From positions 8,866,001 through 8,930,000 of the forward strand of contig OU612067.1 in the NCBI GenBank assembly GCA_914767715.1: a DNA stretch of 64,000 bases, read 5' to 3'. Shown in pieces: positions 11,360 to 24,700 of this stretch. Each line of letters begins with the position of its first letter. Within the stretch, counting starts at the first letter, position 1. The translations under genes were made by a program, and so were the position numbers. The stretch comes from Membranipora membranacea. Lineage: Eukaryota > Bryozoa > Gymnolaemata > Cheilostomatida > Membraniporidae. The notes below the pieces were generated by a model. The model made no database searches. It was not told the origin of the DNA and was given only the letters and a program-made list of their open reading frames with translations.

Positions 11360-12830
11360 AGATATAGCAATAATTTATGAATAGTTTCAACTCTCTGTAT
11401 AGATTTTTACAGCCACATCCACGAGTAGATGGCATAGCCACGTAATCGTGAATGTTAGGAATATTTATTATGTGCAAGATGTACAAAGTCATGACTACTG
11501 GTTCAAAACTTGTCATAATTTTAGAGCACAATTTTCCCCAGCAAAAATACAAGCCTCCTACTTATTATTATTATTTTCTGTACGTAAGCTGAATGAGGCA
11601 AGAAATGTTAATTATTATCCAAAGATCACTTGATATTTTGACATCTTAAATAGTTCTGAGTTTTGAATGTCAAGTTTCAATATTGAAATCTCAGTTAACC
11701 ATTATTACTCATGCAAACGACTCACGTAAATCATAAACTGTATTAAGACGTCACCCTAGCCACCTTTTGTACATAATTTCACCCTTGGTAGATTCCACAG
11801 TTCCCAAGTGACAGTGATTCTGAATTGATTCAAATATGGGATATTTTTGCTGAGCAAATGAAGTGATTATTTCCATACATTCAATAGTTTCTTGACAAGA
11901 AGCATATTATTATTATTGTTGGCTTTTAAAGCCATTTAGTCTTTTTTTTAAATCATGCACTGTAACAAATTCCGATACTATATATATACTCTATTGTTAA
12001 TGCCTGTCAAACAGGTTAAATACATACAAAAAGAAGATATTGATCAAAGTTTATTCTTTGGATTGAGGGGTGTATGGGCCTATCCCCCAATGTCATATTT
12101 AGCACTGCCTAATGATAAGTGGTAGAATATACTAAATCTGCTATAACCAACCATCTCTAGACTTTTAACGCGGCTACTTTTTTCGTTTAGGGTTTCCCAA
12201 CCCAAAATAGTAGCCACGTGACGAGGCCAAACAATCCCAGAAGACTCAAAGTATATGCGCACTTAAAACCACCACCTCACGTTCAACGCATTCTCAAGCA
12301 TCTCATGCTAAACGACCGAGTTAAGATCATTCTTAAAAGCACCCATGAAGTGAAGATTGGGATCATCCGAGTTGTTTCTCCAGCTAATCAACTTCAAAAC
12401 AAGCCCAAAATTGACCTTGTCGGACCACTACAAGCTTTGCTATGAGGCCTTGAAGTCGGCCTTTTCAATAATTGCAAAATCGGAAAGCCTGGGTGTGAGG
12501 TCACAGCAGGGTTTTCGACCGATATTCGACATTTTTTGTATATGGAACTATCAAAGTGAAACCAACTTTTTTCCCCAACGAAATATGCGTTTATCTCTTC
12601 AATTTTTTGCTTTGGATTAATCTCTATGAGGTCATGAGCTACGTTGGATTTCATCTCATTTCATCCAATTTTGACGAAATTACACGAGTCCAAAGTTTTT
12701 AATGGTAGACATATACGCAAAATGTATGTCTATGACATCATATCCCCCTGCGCAAGGCTCGCGAGCGAGCGTCAGCGAGGCCTAACTTTGATAAGACGTA
12801 ACTTTAGCCCTAGTTGACCAATTGAGCTGG
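11360..12830. other. Intergenic stretch, no gene seen
   Basis: AT-rich sequence without supported exons. Several overlapping short open frames at 12080-12654 on both strands share no recognisable features. A GC-rich patch at about 12745-12785 (GCTCGCGAGCGAGCG) looks repeat-derived. Confidence 0.5.
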
Positions 12831-12840
12831 AGCAGTTCCT

Positions 12841-13640
12841 TTGATTATTTTAAGGTTTATTTCATCTATCAGATCACAACATCCAAATGTTCACATTTTA
12901 AAATATGCTGATGACATGGCCATTGTAGGCCTTTTAAACCATAAGGAATCAGATCAGTCTTATTTTGATGCTATAAATAACTTTTCTACCTGGTGTATAG
13001 AGAGCAATCTCATTTTAAAAACAGATAAAACCAAAGAGATGGTCCTTGATTTTAGCGGAACCCACACTGTGAATTCTTCTGTTTTCATTGGTATTCAAGA
13101 GATCGAAAAGGTATGTGATTTTAAATACATGGGTACTATTTTTAGCGATGATCTCAAATGGCATAATAACTCTGATGCTATTTATAAGAAACTTAAAAGC
13201 AGATTTTATGCTTGTTTCAAATTTAAATCATTTAATCCGTCCTATGAGCAGTGTCAGCATTTTATCCAGACTCTGATTTAACCTATTCTTATGTACAATG
13301 CTGAGCTATGGTTTTATTCATGTACCGAAGGTGAACGTAACATGCTGCTCAAACCTTTTACCCGTGCTTAATTCAACTGTGATATTAAGGAACTAGTCAC
13401 TCAACGCATTTTTAGAACTGCAGCAGATTTTTATAGAGACCCAGATCATATTTTAAACCACTGTTATGTGAGCCATAGGAACTATTTTATTTGTAGCAAA
13501 TCGCGAACTGTATGCTTTTTTAACAGCTTTGTGCCGAACAGTATTCGCATTTTAAATGACGCAGCCTTCATGCCACACTAGTTTTACCTCATCATTGATG
13601 TTGTGTAACCAATAAATCTTATCTTATCTTATCTTATCAT
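12841..13640 (+). pseudogene. 5'-truncated non-LTR retrotransposon (CR1/L2-like RT)
   Basis: A frame of 146 codons contains the reverse-transcriptase catalytic box KYADDMAIVGLL, then WCIESNLILKTDKTKEMV and FKYMGTIFSDDLKWHNN, the usual order of the palm and thumb in CR1/L2/Rex-type elements. After an in-frame stop the homology continues (PILMYNAELWFYSC...), with another stop near 13368, and ends near a coding-like tail. The 3' end is a run of ATCTT units (about 13615-13637), typical of the short tandem tails of this group. The 5' part, including endonuclease, is missing. This is a dead 5'-truncated insertion; clade assignment is from pattern only. Confidence 0.85.
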
Positions 13641-16368
13641 GGATGCTTTGAATTTCCTATTGGTCACGATTCTAGACTTTAGCCTTTGTCTCTAGGGAAC
13701 CCGTAATTGATCAGAGATGACAAAACTAAAGCTACCTATACCAAGTTCACAACAATTAACCATAGCAAATAATCCATGGGACTTTGTTTTGGTGAAAACT
13801 GATTGGTCAATTCTGGTCAAGGTCAAATTCTTGGTCAAAGAATATTGAATATTTTGTTCAGAACTAGGGCAATGCTGTATTTTGCAATATTCAACAAGTT
13901 GACCAAACACGACCTTTCGAAATCAATTAATCAAGTTTACCATCATTAGCTAGACCAATGCGGTAAGCTCTGCTGGTCAGAAAGGGTTTAATTATTTTTC
14001 GCAGAAAACGATTCCATGTCAACAATAAATTGATAATCTCAAATCTGCTAAGCTTATACAACAAAAGCCATATCAAACGATGACTGACTGCTATCCTTGC
14101 AAACAACACAGGTGTTTATAAAAAAATACAAAATATAATTACTCGGGAAACAGGTCAATCCACATATCATTGCGAGCATACCGTCTTCCAAAAATTATAT
14201 ATGGCGGCCACTAATAAAGCATCACACAAAGTTACTGACTATTCTCTAAAAAACAAATCTAACTAACAAAGAATCAGGAGCTTGGACATGATAGCAGTGT
14301 CAAATGCTTCAAATGAAACTTATTTTATTTACCATATTGATCAATTATTTAGTGTAAGGTTGTCTGGTTGTCCGTTATAAGGTTGTCTACTACCTAGGAG
14401 CTAGGTCCCGGAAAGGGAGATAAGGACGGGTAACATGCAGTGATGTCACAGAAAGCAGAAAGTGTAATGTCTGATGTCATCTACATTACCTAATCAACTG
14501 TCACTCTATTACAATCAAAAGTAATTTTGGCTCATCAACGTACTTTTAAAATGTTGTTCTACCCCTATAGACAGCGATGAATTTCATTGATGTTTTCTTT
14601 GTTGACTGAGTGATTTGTCACTCAGGTTGCAATAACTATGATGAGCTAGCTCCAGACAGCATCCCAGGCAAAGTTCAAGCTGCAAAAATAGTTTCCCAAA
14701 TGTGCTTATGATTAGTAGGTCTATTACATGTATTTCAGTCAGCGTCCAGGGACGTGCAGTAACCCTGTGTTTCTGGGTTTACTTTGCAACACTATTTTTA
14801 TATTATTTGCTGCCGACTTTATTGCAATCAGCAGCAATCCCGTTAACCTGGATGTACCATCAAATACTCGTTTAGTGATAGTATTTGGCTTAATCAGTGT
14901 TATCTCGACACAGTGTGTTGTTATTACAGCAGCAATTTGCACCGTCTATAGCTTCACAGCCCAGTAGGCTATCAGGGAAAGTTGTTTGAACAACAGTTAT
15001 GTTTCCGTTTGAGAGATCCAAATAACGTCATCATTGAGGTGAGGTTGCGGGAATAGTACAGGAAGAACCAAACTACATTCCATAAATGTTATATTTCAAT
15101 ACACATATTTCAAATTTTTGGCAAGTCCACCATGCCAACTGGACTGCAATTTGTGTCGCGTGTAAATCAAGGTGTGCATTCCAGCCAGAGCTTGAGCAAA
15201 GTTCAGACTACTATTGTCGGCAGTAAAAGTTAAGAAAAGAAAACAGGAAAAACAAAAAATAAAGCAATATTGCTGCCAAAACTTACTTAAAACAAATGCC
15301 AACACCGATCAAAGTCTTGAGCATTCACCTTTACAGAATGCCAGACTTTAAAAGTGATTGTTTGTTCAGAGCATCTAGTCAATTTTCAACTTTCCCTTTC
15401 ATAACCAATCCCAATAGCCGGATATAGATAAGGATGTGATTTAGAGCCAGTGGCCATCTGTCTGAGCTGGTTTGGTAGATTGGTAAACCGGAATCCGCCT
15501 GGGAGCAGCTAACAATGCATGAAACAACACACATGTTATCCTCCATCAATCCATAGTCCAAATTAAATACCCTACATGCAAAAATATCCATAAACATGTT
15601 ATTTCAAAAATTTTGACATCAGCATATTTCAAATTCGCAAAAAATAGCATCCTGGCAAGCCAAATATTATATCCTCTTAATAAACCAGATCAAAACTTGG
15701 ATGGGTGAAATATTGATAGGTTATGGGTTGTAGGCTATACTATTTAAATTGGTGCGTCAAGTATTTTTCATTCACGTCAGCGATAGTAACATGCTCCAAG
15801 CTGCTAATGTCCATTATGTAATAGTTTCCACAATCATTATTATACCTACCCCTAATTTTTTATTCAGGTTACCAAGTCACCAATTAAACATTTATGGCCG
15901 TGACACAAATTACTCACTTGACATTTCAGTAGTTTACTATGATGAGGAAACAGCTACTCAAATAGAATAGAATAAATACCGATGTAGTAATATACCAACA
16001 ACAGAAAATACTCTGAACCAAAATTTACAATAGTATTACGCGTAAAAATTGACGTAGCCCAAAGCCACACACCAATCATGGTAAATAGGTTTATTTTTTG
16101 TGTTTATTATTGGAATATTGCCGACACTCCCTCCAGCCACAGGTGTACATGTTCATTTTTGTGGTCCTAGTGTTGTTCAAAGCATGTGCAGATATTCTCT
16201 GCTGAGTCATCTGACCTTCCCTTTGGCCACCAGGGTATATTGATTAGTGACCAAAGCATTGTAAGATTTATTTCCCAACAGAGAATTAATCTATTTTGAC
16301 CAGGTACCTGTTGCCAGCGGCCTTGTCGTAAGGCTTGAGCTGTCAGATTGATGCGTAATGTGATGGTG
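13641..16368. other. Intergenic stretch, no gene seen
   Basis: AT-rich DNA without splice-supported coding sequence. Short open frames at 14728-14967 and 15096-15597 lie on both strands and show no domain or conserved motif. Confidence 0.45.
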
Positions 16369-16735
16369 TTAAGCCTGGTTCACATTTTCCCAGACAGTCA
16401 ACCTAGAGAGTTTCCCCAGACAATGTGAACACAAATTTGACACAATCCCAGCAATAAAACTGAGTCTGGGACAGTAACGGGAAAGTTTGACGCTTACAAA
16501 CTTTCCTTTACTGACCCAGACACATTTTACATCTGGGTACTATGTGAATATAAGACTGCGATGATCTGGAGCGATCCCAGACTGTGAACATATATTATAG
16601 TTATCCCAGCACTTTCACAGACAAAAACCTAATTTGTTCTCTGGGATGAGTTTGGTGAACAAAAGAACTATTCTCTCTGGGACCATTTGTAATCCGCATC
16701 CCAACACTATCTGGGACTATGTGAACCAGCCTTAA
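16369..16735. mobile_element. piggyBac-like MITE with TTAA ends
   Basis: A 367-bp unit is bounded by TTAA at 16369-16372 and 16732-16735. Its termini are inverted: TTAAGCCTGGTTCACAT on the left and, on the complement of the right end, TTAAGGCTGGTTCACAT, a single mismatch in 17 bp. The interior repeats fragments of the theme (CCCAGAC, TCTGGGA, ATGTGAA) and has no open frame. Terminal inverted repeats plus a TTAA target duplication are the signature of piggyBac-derived non-autonomous elements. Confidence 0.75.
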
Positions 16736-18707
16736 TGAAACGTTCAGTATCAGTTATCTGGTGATTGATAGATGGGCGTACAGGGGTTAAAATCAATAGC
16801 TAAATACTTCCAGAACCTCCGACCACATCAGATGGTAAATCTGTTTGTTCTCTCAAATATTTGAACTTAATTGCCTACTGGGTTAAAATAAATAAATGGG
16901 GCCATGACTAGGCCCACGTATACATGTCGTATACATGTCATGTGTAATATAAAGTAAAATAATGTTTTATTCGCATTTCACAGTTCTTACCAATGGGCCT
17001 ATTCAACATTCCTCATGTTAGCTATAAGATATAAGGTTAAGTTATGTTAGTAAGCCAAAAGTTAAAATTTTTCAAGCCTCAGATTTATGGCGAACTTAGT
17101 ATGACCAGGTCGGTGAAGTGGCATTTTGGTTAGCTCTATCCGATAGCAATGAGACTGGGGGAGGGAAAGCACTGCGTCCAGCATACCCTAATGCGATTCA
17201 GAGATTTGGTCTTGAAAGTCTATTTATTGTGGATAAATTTGATCGACCAAAGACAAATTTTAGCTACATGAATTGTGAGTAAATCAAAGGATTTAACTAC
17301 AGTGCTGTACTTGTTTTTCCACTAATTTTCGTATTATTTCTCAAATTTTCCCAAGCGACTGGACTCAAATTTATACAACAACTTGTAAAGTCCCTATTGG
17401 ATGGCAATTTACGGATAACTTGGAAATCGTCGGTTACGTAGGACCAAGTAGTAGGATGCATTGCTACATTAGCGGTATTCGATTCGGCAAGTGTGAGGGA
17501 TTAGCAGAAGGGTGCACCCAAATCTGGAGGATATATTTCACCAGGTAGTGCCAGCTGTAATTCATAAATGAACAAAGAATCGAAACCAAATCTAGGAAAG
17601 GCAGGCAATATTTTTGGTGAGTAGTTTTGCGCTAGGTGCTCTACAATTTGGCAGGTAGGTGCAGGGATTAGCTAGAGTGTGGAGTAACAAAAATGCTAAT
17701 TATTTGAGGAGAGTGCTTTTTTTTGCCAGTTAGCGGTTAGAATAGTTAAAGATACGGCTTTGATATGAAGGTCGGTCCAAGCACTGAGGGAGAACGAGCG
17801 TACAACCCGGAACCTCTCGATGAAACAATCTAAATTAACATATATGATTTCAAAATACTCATATATTTATTTAAATTGAAATGATTGGAGGTAGGACGTA
17901 ATTGTGTGCACATCTTGATCGATCAATCGTACTCTTGCTTTAGCAGATGGCCAGGAGGACCGCTCTGACATTGGCATACTCATGTTATACGGTATTAGCA
18001 ATAGGCATCTCAATGGCTTAGTGTAAAAATATATTATAAACGTTCAGTATGACAAAGCTGGGCCATCCAGTGACAGCCACTGGCATTCTTAAACTCTATT
18101 TGTCTTATTTTGATAAACCCCCAAGCAACCCCAACAAGTATCCTCGATGCAATGAGGGAAGATGATTTCATAATAATTGTCACAACTTTTTTGCCACGAT
18201 ATTGATCCAATGAACTCATTGGATGAAGTGAAAGGGGAAAATTAATGAAGATCCTGACCAGAATTCCGCATTGGGTCGGAGGTTTGTGACAGGCGGTGAG
18301 CAAAAAATATAACCTAAAGTCAGACCAGACTTCACAGATTAAAAAAATTCAGATGACACATTATGTAAAAAATCGAGACATTTTTTAAAATTCAATCTTC
18401 TATATTTCCTTGCAATAAGGTTATTGTGAAAATACATTAGAAAGTACGCTAGCACTTGACCATAATAATATGGGGCCATTAGCTCGTCTGATGCAGATTT
18501 TGGCAGCGTTGATTGATCACATAAAAATCCAGACTCATATTTGGTCTACGTTGTACCAGCTCGATGACACATTTCAGTTCCGCTGTCAAAATGTGTTTTA
18601 CAGATGAATGATGTATCATTTTTCCAACAAATACAAAATTTGGAGCAGAAACCATTTGACCTCCTAATCTCTGTATTACAAACTAATTAGCACTCGCCAG
18701 CCTTATC
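16736..18707. other. Intergenic stretch with one unexplained open frame
   Basis: No supported gene. A plus-strand stretch at about 17292-17549 stays open for some 85 codons (for example GWQFTDNLEIVGYVG and GIRFGKCEGLAEGC) and has balanced composition. It has no clear splice frame, no start at its beginning and no recognised homology, so it is not called as a gene. Confidence 0.4.
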
Positions 18708-21700
18708 TCATGGGGATGCTGCTGCTCCCAATTCTGCTCCAACATCAGCTTTGTCATCTTTCTGTGTCGATCCTGAGTCAGATTTTATCTCTTGGTTATA
18801 TTGCTCTGAAAAAAAGTAAACATGAGGTTATAACAATTGATGTCTGGCTGGAAGAGGAAATTTGAATTAAACACATCCTACTTGAAGCATAAAAACAGGG
18901 AAACTATGTATTAGATGAAGGAATTCCCAAGAGCAGTAAAGTATTCATAGGACAAAAAGTATGTCTACTAAGCAATCACTCAGCCTTTTTAATTTGTATA
19001 AACTCCCGTCATAGCAATCATACAATTGATGCTAAACTAACACCGTGTCACTCCTAAAAACTGAATTCTAGCTGAATTTTATTCCTCTAGAGTCGTTTTG
19101 AGTTAGAACTAGAGGGAGTGGGACGGGTGCCGAGTAATCATCATGGTATCAATGAATAGTCTGAGCCCCCTCACCCAGACTCTTGACCCTATCCAACCCC
19201 CCCTCCCCCAGGGTCAGGGCAAAGTCTGAGATCAATGCAGGATCTGAATGGAAGAAAGTGCACTGCACATGATAATATCATATTTTGAGGCAGCGTCAGA
19301 AGCACAACCGATTTTGACACACCTGTGAGACCTAGACAGTGATTCATAAATTATGTAGACAGAAGGACAAGCTTAATGTACTGTTACTACAGATTTATTT
19401 ATAATGCATGTACTAATGGCTAAATTGACCAGTCAGCTTGTTAGCGTTTTGCAAATACTAAATTCAACAATTAAAATTTTCAAAAATCTGTTCAACAAAT
19501 CGAGGTTAATGAAGTTTACATCTCTCTCAATGACGTCAACGCGAAACCCTTGAGGAATTATGGCTGAGTTATGTCTGTAATATTGCAGAAGTCGGTTATA
19601 GGAACTGGTTGTTGGGACAGTTTGTCCGGAAGTTTTGGTACCGGTATGGGCGACAATGTCGTCTACGGAGGAGAGCCATATGTAAAATGAAATTCTTCAA
19701 CTGCCGACGAGGGTTCAAAGTACGGATTCCTATAGAGTCATAATGAGCAAAAAAAACCCAGAAATGAATTCGGTTGATGACCATTTTAGAATAGACATGT
19801 CTGTTGACCTTTGCATGCTTTTTTGAGCATGTGGTAGTTATGATGCTTTGATGATCAAAGTGATGGTATTGCGTCAGTAAAATCAACATCAACAGGGAAA
19901 ATTGGCCTTAGCAGAAAACATAGCGACCACAAATATGGGCAAAAAGCATCATAGACTCAATCACATCAAAATTATCCTCCAATACTGCTAAAAATATTCA
20001 CTAAACCACATACCAACACCTTAAAAGAAGCTTACTAGATGCATGTGTGTGATGCAATTTAGGTTTTTTTACTTTCTCACAACTATTTATTTTTGCTATG
20101 CTACTGTCTTGTGATGTTATTTCCGTTAAGCATGGGAAGGGAGTATATTTTCAACATTTTTCAAAATATGTTTATGACGATTTTTTGCATGGATTGACCT
20201 TGTCTTTGAGCTGAACCAAAGTGTTAGGGGTGATATTGTTACCAGCATACTAGATGCTCTCAATAACCACCAATGTAGTTGTTGTATTTATAAGCCATAT
20301 TTATATTGCCATTTTTCATCAAAAACGGCAGTTGACCATGTAGGATTTCCGTAATTCAGAGAAAAACATATTTGCATCAAGAATCAATAACCAGAAGGTT
20401 ACAAGAACTAAAATTAACAGTATTCAAATTAAATCGTTCTCATAATCCGGCCTAATTATAATTTGCAAAAATAAAAATTTAATTGTTTGATTATTTATTT
20501 TGTGGCCTTGTTACTGAGCGATTTCCTTGTTGTTTGCAAAATACATCCATGATATATATCCTTACTCTGTGACCAGGTGTAGCGCAATGCGGTTACACAA
20601 GATCTGACTAAATGGGTCCCTGTAGTTGATGTGTGGCAGGCAATATCCACGATCGCTCTACCCTTTCTGTTGATTGACACAGACATCACTACTCAAAGCC
20701 ATGACCTACCAGAAAGAATGTCTCTACTGATAATTAGAGGAATACTTTCTGCATGTAGAAACCCAAGAAAGGGAAGTTCGGACATTTTGTTCCATCTCAC
20801 AAACACTGGTGCTGTGCATTCACCATAGCCACGCCAAGCCCTTGCTGCTTTAATATCTCTTGTCTGGCAAATCTGGGTTGGAACACAGCTAAATGTTCAG
20901 GATGTGGGATTTTTAGTGGCTGCTGTGAATTTGTCAAAAATTGAAGTCTTCTATTGGAAATTATGCTGATAAATAGTTCATAGAAATACCCACTTCTGAT
21001 ATACAGAGGCTTTCTCTGGTGTAATTCAAAGTGCAAGCCTTGCTATCAGGGTGCAGACAAAAGCACACTACACTTATCTACATAAACCCAGCAATGGGAT
21101 GTCATTAATTTTTACAGACAAAGACTTATTCAATTTTGAGGTAACATTTCCGGCACCAGTGGGTGACAATGTAATATGATTGATTTCTGAGAATTTTAGT
21201 AATACTTAGAACTCTAGTTCAGTGTTCTCTGGGACCAGTCATTTATGCTGATGGTATGCCTATCTATAGCTATTTCCTGCAAAACAGCTGTTAAGAGGAA
21301 GTTTCAAGTATTCATTTCTCAAAATACTTCATTATATAAGTGATATGGCCCCTATATCAATCGAAGGTGGTCTTGAGTAAGGATAGATTGACATAACAAA
21401 TAAATCTAACATATGTTTGTGGTTTATAAAACAGATAATAAGTGTATATGTTAGTCATAATTCATTGTTATGAGCGGCCCTAGATTTCCAGATGAGCTGA
21501 TAAATGTATGTATATATATTCTTTATTTGCATTCACCATCAATGCTGACTTAAATTTATCTTTCTTCTGTTTTATAGCCTGTCAGATCAAATTGGAGCGG
21601 TATTGGTATAATCAAAAGAAGTTTTAGCAATGAATCTGATGATGTTGTTGGCAATTTTTCAATGTTTTTGTCCAACAACAGAATTGGGTGCTTGATTTCT

Positions 21701-24700
21701 ATGGGATTTCTATGGGATTTCCAGGTAGTGCGAGGGGACAACTCTACATTCTTTCCAAATAAAACACCAGAGACCATACTATGCAATGGCAAGTAGCTTT
21801 CCCTATTGACGGTCATAATAAAAAAACAATATTTAAATAATAACAATAATAATAACTAGAAACGGTAAACATATTTGCGAGCAAATATAAAGGAATACAA
21901 CCAATAGATTTGAATATCGAGGTCATGTGACATCATAATTGATGATGTCATAAGACTCGGTATATGCCAAAACCCCCTTATCCCAAGTCTCAACTCAATC
22001 GCATGATGAGAACTGCTAATCGACAGCAATTAACCCTCTATGGAAGCCATATTGGATTTCGGGTCATGTGACATTACAATTGGTGATGTCCTAAGATTCG
22101 GTATATGCCAAAACCCCCATATCCCAAGTTTTAACTCAATCGCATGATGAGAACTGTTAATCGGCAGCAGTTTACTGTCTATGGCGGCCATTTTGGATTT
22201 CGGGTCATGTGACCTTTAAATTGATGATGTCATAAGATTCGGTATATGTCATAACCCCCATATCCCAAGTTTTAACTCAATCGCATGATTCGTTCTCAAG
22301 ATATGATCAATATAAAGGTCAAAACGTCCTCCACTAATTAGTCTAATTGGCGAATATTACATAACAATTCAAAAATTCATTTTGTAATTTCTTAGCTAGA
22401 CATATGGAACTATAGTACGACAAAGTTCCATCCCACTCTGCCTGGTAGTTCTTGACTTATAGAAGCTCAAAAAGTGTTGCAATAATAATAATAAAAATAA
22501 TAAACCCTACTAAAACAAGAGGAATACAACTTTGTTGTATTCCTAATAATAAACCCTACTAAAACAAGAGGAATACAACTTAAAGTTGTATGACTAATAA
22601 TAGCAGTAATTACAAGTAATGATAACAACCAATGATGATATGACTGGGTCGGTCATAATACACCATCATTGTCTCACTTTGGATATGGACCCTGACTCGT
22701 ACCTAAATAAAGGGATACAAAATGAAGCCCATATTCCTTTGTACTTATGTGATCAGGTGGAATTCACATAGTATGATGCCAATGTTTTTGCAGCTGAAGC
22801 AAACGTGATTCAGCTGTATTTGTTGCGTCTGAACCAATCTGTTCATACTTTCATAAAGTTACCCGCTGGTAATATTCCTATTTCAGCATGTATCAGAGTC
22901 ATGGTGAAGACATGGCAACTGAGGTGTTATGTTGTAACCATTGATGTGAATTCCTGGATCAGTACAGCACAGTATGGCTATTTGTGGAGGAATAACATCA
23001 ATATATTACTCTGTGTCAGTAATTGGATCTGCTAAAAATCTGACAGATTTTGCCTTATCCATCCACATAAGTCCCAGTAACATTAGCAGCAGTAGCATTA
23101 CTGAACTCAGAGACCTATTAAAGATGGGCATTGCGTTCCATCAACCTAACATAAATTGCCATATGCTTGTTCAGGGTCAGATGTTCCCCTAATCCATGAA
23201 TATATTATATCAGTGATTGCAACTACTAACCTGATGTGAGAAGCCCGTCCATCTGTTTCTTGTAATCATGTAGGTTAGGCAGGACTATCGCAATATAACC
23301 ATCTGTGCTGGGCTGCAAAAAATACATGATTTGGGTAAAAGTACCTGAATACATTAACTGATATACATCTCTGAGTCATGAGTTGTCATGAATAATCAAA
23401 GTACAAAAAGCATAAAATTAAAAAAAGGTTTACCCCTATGTACACGCAAAAATTTTCATTCAAATTCATAATTTCTTTAATGGATCAGTATAGGACTTTT
23501 CCTAGAAGCCAATATTCACCAATATTCAAATTTGTTTAGTTTGAGCGAAGTTGACAAATGTGATTTCATGAATAAACATGTTTATTTTTAAAGTATTTGT
23601 CTTTGGGTCTGTAGCAACGCAACATATGTCACACGCACATACGTCATATGTCACATACGTCATATGTCACATACGCACATACGTCATACGCATACACATA
23701 TGTCACATACGTCATACAAGTTTCACAATTCACCAGTGATGATTGCAGTACGACCATGTCGTAATTTTCCTTTGGATTTGCAGTGTGAAAAACCATTGCG
23801 CAAGCTTTGTAATTACTGATTTAACTTTTTAACTTTTTTATTAAAAATAAAATTTATAGAGAGAGTGAATTATTGAGCTAGTTTATCCGGATTTTTTATT
23901 TCACAACTCATTGCATCGGCCTCATTTAACAACACAATCGCCTACGATTCCATTAAACTGTCTGGCTATTTGCATCGCAATGTTACTACTCACAGCTCAT
24001 TTTTATTCAGTCTGAGCGACTTTTGACCTAACCGAAAAAATGTAAATGCTGCCACCAATGAGGCAATAAATTCAGCTGAATCATGTTTGCGAAAACACTT
24101 ACATCATATCATGTGCCATACCACACCTGATCCCATTTTCATAACAAACGATTAAATAATTTTAACTGGTTTTATGTTGGAGTTGGTCAGCGCAAATGAC
24201 CAAAACCCTGGACGGATTATGAGGATATTTCTTTCTGAAGGCTGATAGGAGCTGATAGGATTAAGCAGCTTTGAGCACTCTGAGGTTTCAGACCAGACAC
24301 TGCTATGCTGTAATTGTGCATAATTTATAATAAGCTTACACGTGCTTCTAATAACAAAACTGGTCTATGATCAGACATGCTCCACGCTCTCGCTGCTCGC
24401 CCAGTTAGAGACTCAGACAAGACAGAATAAATTGATTTAGTAAATAGATGTAGCACGGCATCGATTAATACACGAGGTTTGTGACGGCTGTGGTGTAGAT
24501 ATAGTAATAGTTCCTTCAGGGTATTTCATAGTTGGTCAGCAAGAATTTCTTCCCAAAATGCGTCTGATCCAGTTGTCATAACAGAGTCTGGGTTTCAAGA
24601 GCGGCACCACAATTGCATGACACGTTATTTTGGCGGGGGGGGGGGGGGGTTGAAACAAGTTTTCGAAGCCAGGAAGAATAAGAAGACAGATAAACTGACC

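Noticed and set aside
17292-17549. Open stretch of about 85 codons without a start
   Set aside because: Composition is protein-like, but no splice sites, start or homology could be supported.
24634-24649. Long G run
   Set aside because: Simple homopolymer; similar G or C runs occur near 4957, 25125 and 37860 and carry no further structure.
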